Source of the DNA: Aradus depressus | Taxonomy: Eukaryota; Arthropoda; Insecta; Hemiptera; Aradidae | Assembly: GCA_963662175.1 (NCBI GenBank) | Contig: OY759215.1 | Coordinates: 23,673,079 to 23,737,078 of the forward strand | Reading direction: 5' to 3' | Length of the DNA stretch: 64,000 nt | In this document: positions 33,618 to 53,050 of the stretch, one piece after another | How positions within the stretch are numbered: position 1 is the stretch's first letter | Layout: every line of letters starts with the position of its first letter | Made by a program: the position numbers and the translations under genes | Notes under the pieces: generated by a model | Databases searched by the model: none | The model's input: the letters and a program-made list of their open reading frames with translations, nothing else | What the model was told of the DNA's origin: nothing

Positions 33618-34880
33618 TTACGTAGGACAAATATCCGACTTTTTGATGATCCCATCTTCATCAGGAAACAGCTTAATTGCTTGAGCAATGGAGTCCACAA
33701 CATAGTCAATATTTTCATCATTTAAACCGCATACATTCACTCGACTGTTTTTGAGTAAATAAATATGTTTTTTAAATATAAGATATTCAACTTGGTTTTC
33801 ATTAAGACCTAAGAATAGCAGAAGGCCTGTGCCTCGGGTTATATGCTCCCAAGAGCCAGGAACACAGCGTTCTTCCAATTGCAACCTCAGTTTCTGTCGC
33901 ATATTCTGGATTCTTCTTGACATTGTCTTTAGGCAATCTTTCCATTCCATAAATAAATGTTGACTATTCAATATATACGCTACAGTGCGAGCACCATGGC
34001 ATATAGGACTTAAGTAAAGCCCTTCAGCTATGGTAGATAGTTGTTCTTTGATTTTAGGGATATTCTTATTTGAATTGACAACGCAAGTCAAATTTCCAAC
34101 TCTTTCATCATACAAACCAAAACTTTTTGAAAATGACTGAGCACAGAAAAGTTCCAAACCTTTAGATGCAAAATATCTGACAGACCAAGCGTCACTGTCG
34201 GGGTCCCCTGAAGTGAAGCCTTGGTATGCAGCGTCGAAGAAAGGGAATAGCTTCCTCTTGGCGATTATCTGACAAAGCTGCTTCCACTGTTTCTTCGTAG
34301 GATCACACCCGGTCGGGTTGTGACCACAAACTTGCATAATTATAACAGAGTATTCAGGAGCATTATTCAAATCCTCCATCATACCTTTAATGTCAACAAC
34401 TCTGGCTTTTCTGTCCCAATATTTATATGTTTTGGCATGCTTAAATCCTGAAAATTTGAAAATAGGAACATAATTTTCCCAAGGAGGATCAGAAACATAA
34501 AAGGTAGAATATTTATAATAAACTGAGAGGAATTCAGCACCTAATCGGATTGCTCCAGTGCCGGACATGGTCTGGATCCCGAAGGTCTTTCTGGTCAAAA
34601 CAAGAGGATTCCAGGCACCCATCAGAAGAGAAGTGGCGGATTTGCTGAAGTTCACGAGACCAGATGCCGGAAGATAGTCGTGGTCGAGCAGATCATCATC
34701 AGCTATCCGAAGTTCAGCTTCTTTCACACAAGATAATACAAGTGGCTCACCGTTTTCATTTCTATAAACTCCAATACCCAAATTAGCTTTTTTTGAATAA
34801 GGATCTTCATTGCAAGCTTTAGCCAAAGCAAACGCCTCCATTTGGCCAGCCATTTTAATGTGAGAAAATCTAGAAGTCAT
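33618..34880 (-). CDS. GOT1: Cytosolic aspartate aminotransferase homologue, intronless, substrate arginine replaced
   Basis: A single 420-codon frame, full length for the family (about 412). It is a fold-type I PLP enzyme that would transfer an amino group between an amino acid and a 2-oxoacid. GOT1-like blocks are intact: SGTGAIRLG (phosphate loop), Trp134 in DPPWEN, HNPTG with Asn188, FFDAAYQG with Asp216 and Tyr219, the PLP lysine Lys252 in QSFSKSFGLYDERVGNL, Arg260 for the cofactor phosphate, and Arg380 in SRVNVCGL for the substrate alpha-carboxylate. The Arg292 equivalent (pig numbering), which holds the side-chain carboxylate of aspartate, is Glu286; there is no gap between it and Lys252, so the alignment is firm. 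The His143 and His189 equivalents are Tyr and Gln. Dicarboxylate specificity is therefore probably lost, and a changed substrate is more likely than classic GOT activity. It has no introns, suggesting an old retrocopy kept by selection. No targeting peptide is apparent. Confidence 0.88.
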   Translation of the reverse strand: MTSRFSHIKMAGQMEAFALAKACNEDPYSKKANLGIGVYRNENGEPLVLSCVKEAELRIADDDLLDHDYLPASGLVNFSKSATSLLMGAWNPLVLTRKTFGIQTMSGTGAIRLGAEFLSVYYKYSTFYVSDPPWENYVPIFKFSGFKHAKTYKYWDRKARVVDIKGMMEDLNNAPEYSVIIMQVCGHNPTGCDPTKKQWKQLCQIIAKRKLFPFFDAAYQGFTSGDPDSDAWSVRYFASKGLELFCAQSFSKSFGLYDERVGNLTCVVNSNKNIPKIKEQLSTIAEGLYLSPICHGARTVAYILNSQHLFMEWKDCLKTMSRRIQNMRQKLRLQLEERCVPGSWEHITRGTGLLLFLGLNENQVEYLIFKKHIYLLKNSRVNVCGLNDENIDYVVDSIAQAIKLFPDEDGIIKKSDICPT

Positions 34881-37009
34881 TAACTGTTAGTGTTTTTATT
34901 ACACTTATTTTTATTTTCTTAGAAGAGTTTACCAATTTCCTTATCAATTGATCTGTTATCCGATTAACGTCACCTTAAAACCTCAAAGCCGATTGTGATG
35001 TAATTTAATAAACAACATTGGACAATGATGATTGATGACACATGTTTTATTTTAAAAAATTAAGTTATCAGAGCCGTCTTCGCATTAATTTTTTTAAATT
35101 AAATAACAATAACTCGAATTAAAAAATGTGAAACTGGTATGAAAAGGAAATTGGGGAAAAAAAACATGAGCCAATTGAAAACTATGTCACATAAAAGAAC
35201 TTCGTCTGCTATGGATAGTTAGGTTACGTAATCACTTGTAAACTCGACGACGGTCGGTATTGCATGTTTTCCGACCCCTTGGATTCCAAAAATAAAACCC
35301 AAAGGTCTCTCTGTGTGTCTGTGAACACGAAAAATCCCGATATGAAGAATTTATCGCTACGAAATTTTATAACAGGTAAATAAAGGACCAGTACATGCAA
35401 GAAAAATAAACATTGAACAGTGTATAAGAGTAACTTGTATTGAGGAGAATGCGAGAATGAGATGAGGCTAATCAGGTGAGTGAGGCGCTACATGTAGACA
35501 TCCACCCCACACAGTTGTATTTGTTGAAACAATTTTTGTTAAAACAATTGTTTGGAAAACAATTTTTGAATGACTTTTTTTTCTCCGCATAGAATAGAAA
35601 TTTCCTGTTGGTTAGTGATACCCTCGAGCAACGCTGGGTACTACGGTTCGTTGGTTCGTGCCTGGGACGACCCGCCGCCGAAAGCCAGTCCCTCGGTAAC
35701 CCCGAGCTCATCTTCCCACTTTAGACAGGGTGATATTGCTTAAAAGTTATAACACACCAATACTTCTTCGTTACATCGAGATTTGGTTCTTCGGGCATTA
35801 TTTTAGTGCTTGCTGTCGGGAAAGACGCATAACATCAAAAAGTCACTCTATGACGTTTCGTTAACAAGTTACATAGATGAGCGCTATAACGCCCAGAAAT
35901 AATATCTAGCGGCTTTCTATAGCTGAACATGGCGTAAGTAGGCTTTAATATAGGACCTGTGAAAAATAAAAATTCAAAATAAAACAACGGAAGTTATCTA
36001 GCTTTTAATACGAAGTCTCAGTGAAGAACAGCGTAGTTTATTGTTGAGCCATAAAACTGCTCATCTCAGCCCAAGTCCTTGGAGGTTCAGTTTCCAGAAG
36101 AGTTGGTGGGGAAAAATGAACCAACCAGATTCAATATAGCGAAACCAGGAGCGGTTCGTGAGAGTAGCGGCTTGCAAGATCGCGAGGACTGAGAAGCCGA
36201 GCCGTCGAGAGTCCAGTAGAGAACCCAACCCCAGTCCAGACATCTTTCCTTCTAAAGACAATTTTTTTTTTGTTTCCTGAACCTATTTGCTTACATTATG
36301 CCAATGGAGCTTCACTTTTCCAAACCATCTCTTAGCACTCCAGACGAATCTCAGAATGTCATTTGATTAAGTTTCCATCCAGATGTCCACATAATTCGTA
36401 TTATAAAAGCCAAAATAAGCTCATGAGCATAATACTTGCAAGCCTATTTTATTTGTGGCTTTAAAAAATCTGAAAGTTGGACTTGCATAATATAACGAGT
36501 AAATTTAAATCAGATACTCTGCTAGGAGTAGAGAATACATATAACTATTAAACATACAACAGAATTTTTTAAATAATATTCAGAACTCATTTTGTTTTTC
36601 TCTTTCTCATCTCAGCCCAATTGGATATATTTGAATTGTATTCTGTCAATACTGGGACTTAAGCTTTTGGGGCACTTAGAGTAAAAGGTTTCGTTTACAT
36701 GTGACCTTAAGGCTTCTTGCCAAAGGAGTGTATAGCTTCAGCATTTCGAGCTGAGAATTTCGATCACTTATCTTTTGTGTCCCGTCTATGAATATGTTTA
36801 TAGACAAAATAAACTAAAATAGAGGCCTGGTCAAAATAAACAGGGAAATATCATTAAAAAAATTAAGATAAATAAAACAGTACATAAGGAAGTAAATATA
36901 TATATTTTCTTGTTGCTATTGAATACAAATACAAGGAATTATTGAGAACAATAATGTTATTTTTTTTATTTTTTAATAACTAATACAATAGTAGTGAAGA
37001 TTGTGTATT
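34881..37009. other. Intergenic region between the aminotransferase and PSMC2
   Basis: A family X copy (inverted) is at 35255-35385. GC-richer patches at 35590-35720 and 36100-36240 have no recognisable product. The minus-strand PSMC2 3' end probably uses the TTTATT (AATAAA on the gene strand) at about 36967. Confidence 0.4.
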
Positions 37010-46125
<9,116 letters not shown>

Positions 46126-46669
46126 TTTTGTATACTAGTTTTATTCCTTCTCAAAATGATATAAAAAATAAATACAATGTAGTGAGTGGACAATTTCAAA
46201 GTTGTTAGGAAGGTTTCAAACGGTTATATAAATGTAGATTACTTTTAAGTATTTTCATGGGAAAATGCTCTCTATCTTTAATATATTCTCTCAAATACAT
46301 TCACCAGATAATGTTCATAATATTTGTAACAAGTGTTAACAAATTTTCAAGAAATAGAAAATAACAAGAAAAAAAAAAAAGAAATGTATAACTGAATGGA
46401 AAATCTGAATTTCATATGTATTGGTATTTATGGTATTAAAAATTGATTATGTAAAATAGAATAAAGTATTTCAAAAATCTAGCTACAATTTCTTCAATAT
46501 TAACTAAACTTTGATTCGACTGGTTGCATCGATTGTTTGATCTATCGATGTATACCAATAATCGAATGAAATGGTTTTCTAACCTGTACATAATTTTTCG
46601 AAGTCTGCTAGATTCAATATCATAAATTCTTCCCTTTACAAATACTATAAATAATAAAAATAAAGTAAA
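46126..46669. promoter_or_regulatory. Shared upstream region of PSMC2 and ING3
   Basis: The two start codons face away from each other across 544 AT-rich bases, so both promoters and both 5' untranslated regions must fit here unless there are distant untranslated exons. No TATA box, CpG island or known factor site stands out. Bidirectional transcription is inferred from layout alone. Confidence 0.6.
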
Positions 46670-49600
46670 ATGTTGTACTTAGAAGATTATTTAGAAAGTA
46701 AGTGGTTTAAGAGAAGCTTTGTTTAATTAAACTGTCTGGTACAATTTGTACCATGATGTCTCATGGATTTAATTTATTTTCATAAAAATATTGTAATCTT
46801 TAGCATAATTGCGAACCTCTCATTCAGTTTTGCTGTAAAAAGAATAATTAAATATAATAAAAAACTTATATTGTTTAATTTTTTATTGTTTTCACAATAA
46901 TCTTTTTGTAGTGATTGAACATCTTCCACAAGAGTTGAGAGATCGGTTCACAGAAATGAGAGAACTAGATTTACAAGTCCAAAGTAAGTTCCTATTATTT
47001 TAGTCATCTTGCTCAACTAAGGATATCAGTTATTGCAGTTGTATTAAAAAAAGATATTTGTGAAGTCATTACATTACTTTCTTTGTCTCCGTAGATTCTA
47101 TGGACAGTTTGGAAAAAAGGGTTAAATTATTCTTCTCTAATGCTAAAAGAATGAAGCCAGCAGAAAAAGAAAATGAATACGAAACAATTAAGAAAGATTA
47201 TTATAAAACATTAGAAGATGCTGGTTTGTAATTTGTTTACACAAATCAAAATAAATACCAATTCGCCTTAGTAATAAGTTTGTATAACCCACTTCTTTCA
47301 GATGAAAAAGTACAACTAGCGAATCAAATGTACGATCTAGTAGCTAGGTATTTAAGAAGGCTAGACCAAGAAACGCATAAATTTAAACTGGAATTAGAAG
47401 CAGATCATAGTGGAATTACCGAAATATTAGAAAAACGTACGTCAATACCTAAATCATGTAAATTAATCAGAGAAGAATTATTGGTAGTCAATATATTTTA
47501 TACATTTTTCAGGTTCGCATGATATGGATACTCCATCAAATTCAAGTCAAAAAGAAAATCGTTATAATTTTTCATCACCAAGAGAACGGACTCATCATAG
47601 CAACAGTAATAATACTCAGTCGAATATCGAAATAAGTAAGTTGTTTATCTTGTCTTTCTTATGATTCTCTGGGCTGCTTGTTGGTTCATAATTAGCTGTT
47701 CTTTAGACTATTTTTCGGGACTACACGATCACAACCAATCTCAGAAGAAACGACATCTGGAAGAACATTTCCGAAAATATGGACTCATCCTTCTACTTTT
47801 CTAAATGTTCATTCATGTTTCAGAAAAGAGAAGAGATTCTGCAAACGCCGAACTAAAACGAATGAATGTGGAAAAGATAATTCCTGATTTAAGAGTGCCA
47901 ACTAGTAACATTGTACCCCCGACACCGCCCACCGTCTACTCACTGGGGCACATTGGTGCAGGAGGTTCAGCTATTGCAGCGGCCGCTTCTCAAGCTATAG
48001 CTGCCACACAACAAGTAACTCAACTGTTTGATAACTAAGAATGATCTTATATTTTATACAAGGTCTCTCTAAAAAAATATGAAACTTTGTGGTAGGATGG
48101 GAAATTAAATTCTAAAGGTTCTTATGAAGATGGATCCATAAACACTCTGTTTCTGACTTATGTACGCCTAAATTCCTGAGGCGTAGTAACCAATACATTG
48201 CTAAAACTCAGAATCGTCGTTTTAAAGCTCATTTGGAAGAAAATGTATCTTTATTTACCTCTTCATCCGAAACAACATAATTGCCTTAATTCATGGGTTA
48301 TTTTATGTTCACCCCAAAAGGGTCGTCGGTGAAACGCCGGCAACATGCGAATTAATCAACTAAGTTTGCGCTCTTCCACTGAAATCAGGGGGTTGGAAAA
48401 CATATATATCCAGTAAAAACTCAACATCAGATTTCTGATCGATTACATACCTCCCCCTACTTTGTATGGCTGGGCAAGTTAAATGCTTGAATATCGTCAA
48501 CAATTCTCATTAAATTATAAAGAAAACACGAATGTTTTTTAAATATTGTCTATTTCTCAAGATATATAAAATATATGGGAGTACTTTCGGTATTGCTAAC
48601 ATCTTCAGCCACGACTTAACAAATACTGTATTTGTATTTGTTAAGTCGTGGCTGAAGATGGTAGCAATAGCGAAAGTACTCCCATATATTTTATATATCT
48701 TGTGAAATAGAGAATATTTAAAAAACATTCGTGTTTTCTTTATAATTTATTAACTGTTTTACAATCTCTCTGCAAAAATGTAAAATTCTCATGAAATCCT
48801 ATTTTCTTCCATTGCACAACTTCCATCTTATTGACTTCTTGTATTATTTTATTTTGAAAGGTCATGGATGAGCTAAGAAGGATAATTGTGTCTAGTTCTA
48901 TTATTATTTTGGTTTCTGTTGCACGAAATTCAGCCCATTTTTAAGGGTAAAAGTTTTACTTTCCTTTTTAATGGCCTTAATACATTTCTTTTTAGTTTTT
49001 CAGAAGTATAATCAATTGTAACTTCAAATGGTACTTTAGTATTACAATTATGTACGGTTTCATTAGAATATAGTTTTTTTTTTCGATAAGAAAATATTTT
49101 AGAAAGGCTTAGCTACTTTAGTAGCAGTTAATGGAACTCGAAGTAATTACAAGCCACTGAACCTCAAGCACATGGGTAACAATGGGTCACAGGATCCCTT
49201 CTTGACTTAACTTGAGTTATTCACGTCGATTCAAAGTTTTGCTTTGCTACTGACCGGACTTACTTATATTAGTTGGTTTGGTCGGTTTCTTGAGTCAAGT
49301 CCGGTCAGGGATCAGTGGCTTCAAAGAAATAAGTTCTGTCTCGTGAGGATGCTACGGTGCTTAACCGTCAGAAACGGCACATTTATAAGAACGTTGAAAG
49401 CATTGTTCCATACTAGTCCAACGTTTCGTCCTTTCATACGGAAAGCCCCTATATGACAAAATGTCTGTCAACAGATGCAACAGGGTCGTAGGACAGCTAG
49501 CCTGAAAGCTTCTTATGAAGCGATCCACTCAGGAGGGGGTCCTAGTGCTGGAGCGGGGACAGGGAGTGGACATGGCCACGAGATCAACATCAGCAAAGAG

Positions 49601-52600
49601 CTGGCCGGAGCAGCCCAGACAGCCATAGCTGCCATCCAGGACACCCACAAGAAACATAAAAAGTATAATATACCTCCCCATTTATTGTTTTTTTATTGTA
49701 TGTAACTAGTTGTCAGGTGTTATTATGACTCAGCTTCGATGTCAGTGAAGTCTTGATAGTTTATTTGGTTAAACGTCCTTGTGTACTCTTAACTGAGGCA
49801 GAAAGCACAAGCTCTCAAGCTGCTGTCCCAAACCGGCATCTCCGGGAATCCATCTCACACAACACCAAACAGTTTTCTAAGCTATTATGGAAGAAGGAAA
49901 AATCTATTTTTTGAAACTCAAAATTGTGTACTCCTTTATAGAATAATCACTGAGGAATTGTCTTCTCCACTTGAACTACAGAGAGAACGGCCTTAGTCTA
50001 TGTGAAAACTTAAAAAAAAAAAACGCCAACAAGTAATATTATGTATTAACTTTTGTTTTTGTCAATTTAGGAAGTCGAGCATGTTAAGTCTGTCTGGGAG
50101 CATGTCAGGAACGCCTCCAGCCTCGTCCCCAGCATCCATCCCTTCGCCCTCCGAACCCCCCGTCACGGAGCGCAGTTCAGAGAGCTACGATCCCAACGAA
50201 CCCAGATACTGTACATGCAACGAAGTCGCTTTTGGTACTATGGTCGCCTGTGACAATAAAACGGTAAATACAATATTTTTTTCATTATTTTCACTATGCA
50301 ATTCAGAATTGAATATTTGCCTTTGTTTGGGTTCAGTGTATTTTCACAAAATACTGTGTACTTACTTTTCACGAACAGATGAATAAAGGCTCTTTTCTTT
50401 TTAATGTTTTGTTGAATACTTTATAATTTTCCACTTAATGGTCGTTTCCTACTATGTCACTTGAAAACAAAGACGGTTCTTGCAAGAAAAAAAAAATTGA
50501 AAATGCTGGGTCACACACTATTTGTATAACTGCTAATAGATTCTAAGATACCGCGTAAACCGTGAATGATTTGATCTGAACTTTCGGATGTTCAACTAAC
50601 ATACATATACAGTCAAACCTCAACTCGAAGTTGAAAAGAAAAATGAAACTTTCTAATTACAAAGATTTAATATAGTAGAGGTTGTCAGGAACAAAAGCAT
50701 CTAGTTAACTTCGTATTTTTCTTCAACTGTTCTGGCATTGATAGGCCCGACTATAATAAATGACGTGCCTTTAGGGTTCCGTACTACAAATTGTAAAAAC
50801 GAAACCCTTATGGACAGCTCACGAGGGGCTGTCCGTCCGTCTGTCATAGTGTTCTAACTTCTCTTCAACCTGGAAAGTTAAAATGTGTCATGTAGGTAGG
50901 TCATGTGTGCCCGCAAATATACCCTCCATATTACTGAGAAAAAAAAAAGTATAAATCTTAAGTAGGGGGTATATATACACTACTTATTTTTTTAAATTCG
51001 AATAAACGCGTTTACACGATTGTTCATCCCCTTCTTTCCGAAAGTACGAGAAAATTCTGAACAACGAAAATTAAAATATAGAGAACAATCAGAAACTTTC
51101 CGAAAAAAAAAAATGGTTTCTTCTTTTAGCTATTTGTGCTAGAATGTATAATGTACGTATTTATATAGCTCGAAAAAAGGATGAGGACTTGCAATAGTTA
51201 TAGCGCGAGACGGTGCAAATCGGGTCCGGTTTTTCAGTTTAATATATTTGGTTTAATTAGTATGTATCGCATATTATAGTAAAGTTTCTGGAGTTGAGTA
51301 CTGAACCATATTAGATTAAAATGAAACTATTCCCGGTTGTATTAAAAGTATTTATTTGTATGTCAGTTGAGGTTCCTGAGATAGCTATAAGGTAGGTTAC
51401 AGAAGTGCAGTGGGGCTGCCTGTCTGGGCAGGAAGCGCCGTCACCCCTGCAAAGAGGGGTGACAGTGTCTGGTCCAATGGACAACTCTCTCTATCTTTGC
51501 TTCCTCACAGAGATTCTAGTTAGAGTCGCAGTATTAGGGTATTTGAGTCGAGCCCCCATCGATTTGAACCTGAGGATTGTATAAATATGACAACTTAGCA
51601 AACTTAAATGTCGCTTTTGAAATTTGTGCTGATGATGGTGTAAGCCGAAACTGGTACACTATATGTTACCTAACATTTATTGCAGAGATATTGTGAAATA
51701 CTTAATAAAAAATTAAGAAAAACGTACGTTTTTTTAAAAATATTGTATCACCAAATATATATAATAGTACTTTCGGTATTGCTACCATCTTCAGCCACGA
51801 CTTCTCCCATATTATATATATTTAGTGAAATAGACAATATTTTCCGAAAAACACGTTTTTCTTTATATTTTTTTTGGTACCGCTGTATGTACATATATAT
51901 TTTTGTGGAATTAAACAGTTTAAATAAGTTCTTTGTTTTTATTTATTTTATTAACTTTCCACTATATCGACACAGATCACACAAATGTATTCAGAGGTTC
52001 AACTATATTTGAATAATAAATCTTGAACACTGTCAGTAAGTGAAAATCAATACAATTATAGTTAAAACCTCTTAGTCTAATTCTGACTAAATGGAAACCA
52101 GATCAGGTATAAATTACTGTAAATCCGAATTAGCGTGGATTTTTTTCAGGTAGGTGTTAAAAATGTGAAAAACATAATAAAAAAAAAGGTTATTTATTAA
52201 AATTGTTGTATTTAATGTTTAATTACACATAATTACATAATACGAAGACAATGTAGTGCTTTTGCTGTTTTTTTATTCAAAACTACCCATGTTGGGCGAC
52301 ATATTTCAAAAATATATATAATACGTCGACTAACACCGAATTCTGTCAATACATTTGGAAGTGAACCATCGGATTTATACCGACCACGTTTACTTGTCAT
52401 TTTTGTGAAACGCAGTGACCAGATCAAAGTTTTATTTTAAACTGAAAAAGAACTGCTCCAAAAGTAATTGAATTTGGTAATTCTCATTTCGGAAGAAATT
52501 TGCAAGTTTATGTGAGTTGGCAATTAAAGAAAGGCAAAGAACCCAAATAGTGTAATCATCAATCTCTGATTCCTACTTTATGTTACAAAAATAATAGTTA

Positions 52601-53050
52601 CTCATGCTTGGGCTTTAACTACAAAGTCATATCGCCTACTACCAGAGCGGAGCCCGACTATACTATGGGAGTCCTAAATTTTGCCTACCCTAAATTTTTT
52701 ATTTACCTAATGTAAAGGTCATTAACGATCACCTGACATCGCTTAACGTCCCATCCGAAGAACGACAGGCTCTATTATTGAATACACAATAATTCAAATT
52801 ATTAAAACTATTTTATGAAAAAAAAAAAAAAAAAATCACTATACGAATTGTGGAAGTTACGATTACATTAGTGAGTAATTTTGCTGTATGTACATAATTA
52901 CTTTAATTAAGGTTCTAATATTTTATGTTTTAGTGCCCCTACGAGTGGTATCATTATCCTTGTGTTGGAATTACGGACAAACCTAAAGGAAAATGGTACT
53001 GCCCCCATTGTACAGCCGCCATGAAGAGAAGAAACAGAAAAACTCAATGA
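46670..53050 (+). CDS. ING3: Inhibitor of growth protein 3 (ING3), complete
   Basis: It is a histone H3K4me3 reader and subunit of the NuA4/TIP60 acetyltransferase complex in the nucleus. Nine exons: 46670-46697, 46912-46983, 47095-47223, 47302-47436, 47513-47635, 47824-48014, 49475-49662, 50071-50263, 52934-53050. They join in frame to 391 residues (human ING3 418). [20 protein letters not shown] opens the N-terminal ING helical domain (about 1-105), which ends [13 protein letters not shown]. The middle is low-complexity (Ser, Ala, Gly), with the conserved [13 protein letters not shown] motif in exon 7. The PHD finger is at 334-380, with Cys336, Cys338, Cys349, Cys354, His360, Cys363, Cys376 and Cys379 all present; Tyr335 and Trp358 fit the methyl-lysine cage. 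The tail [13 protein letters not shown] is basic. Introns 6 and 8 hold palindromic repeats and a SINE fragment. Likely polyadenylation signals AATAAA lie near 53350. Confidence 0.95.
48330..48465 (+). repeat. Family X fragment in ING3 intron 6
   Basis: Blocks gtcggtgaaacgccggcaac, aattaatcaactaag and ggttggaaaacat match the 17710 and 18540 copies. Confidence 0.55.
48511..48749. repeat. 239-bp palindrome (repeat family Z) in ING3 intron 6
   Basis: Two arms of about 115 bases are near-perfect reverse complements with the centre at about 48630. Each arm carries CTGAAGA, then GGTAGCAATA-type bases, then CGAAAG (48585-48608 minus, 48652-48675 plus). The ends are TAAATTATAAAG and its complement. 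A transcript would fold into one long hairpin inside the ING3 intron. Confidence 0.85.
50755..50850 (+). repeat. Short dispersed insect-type repeat in ING3 intron 8
   Basis: AGGGTTCCGTACTACAAATT, followed by a gtaaaaacgaaacccttat complement-like block and a ctgtccgtccgtctgtc tract, has the look of a small repeat seen in many insect genomes. Family name unknown to me. Confidence 0.4.
51600..51990. repeat. Repeat family Z copy with two hammerhead-like motifs, ING3 intron 8
   Basis: Plus-strand motif at 51629-51651: CTGATGA, T, GGT-GTAA-GCC, GAAAC. Minus-strand motif at 51771-51794: CTGAAGA, T, GGTA-GCAA-TACC, GAAAG. The segment ends in a block with aactttccactatatcgacacagatc, also seen at 55400 and 61340. 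Confidence 0.6.
52600..52775 (-). mobile_element. SINE family 1 fragment in ING3 intron 8
   Basis: Reverse orientation tail and central part (tcatatcgcctactaccag, cctaaattttgcctacccta, cttaacgtcccatccgaag). The tRNA-like head is absent. Confidence 0.7.
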
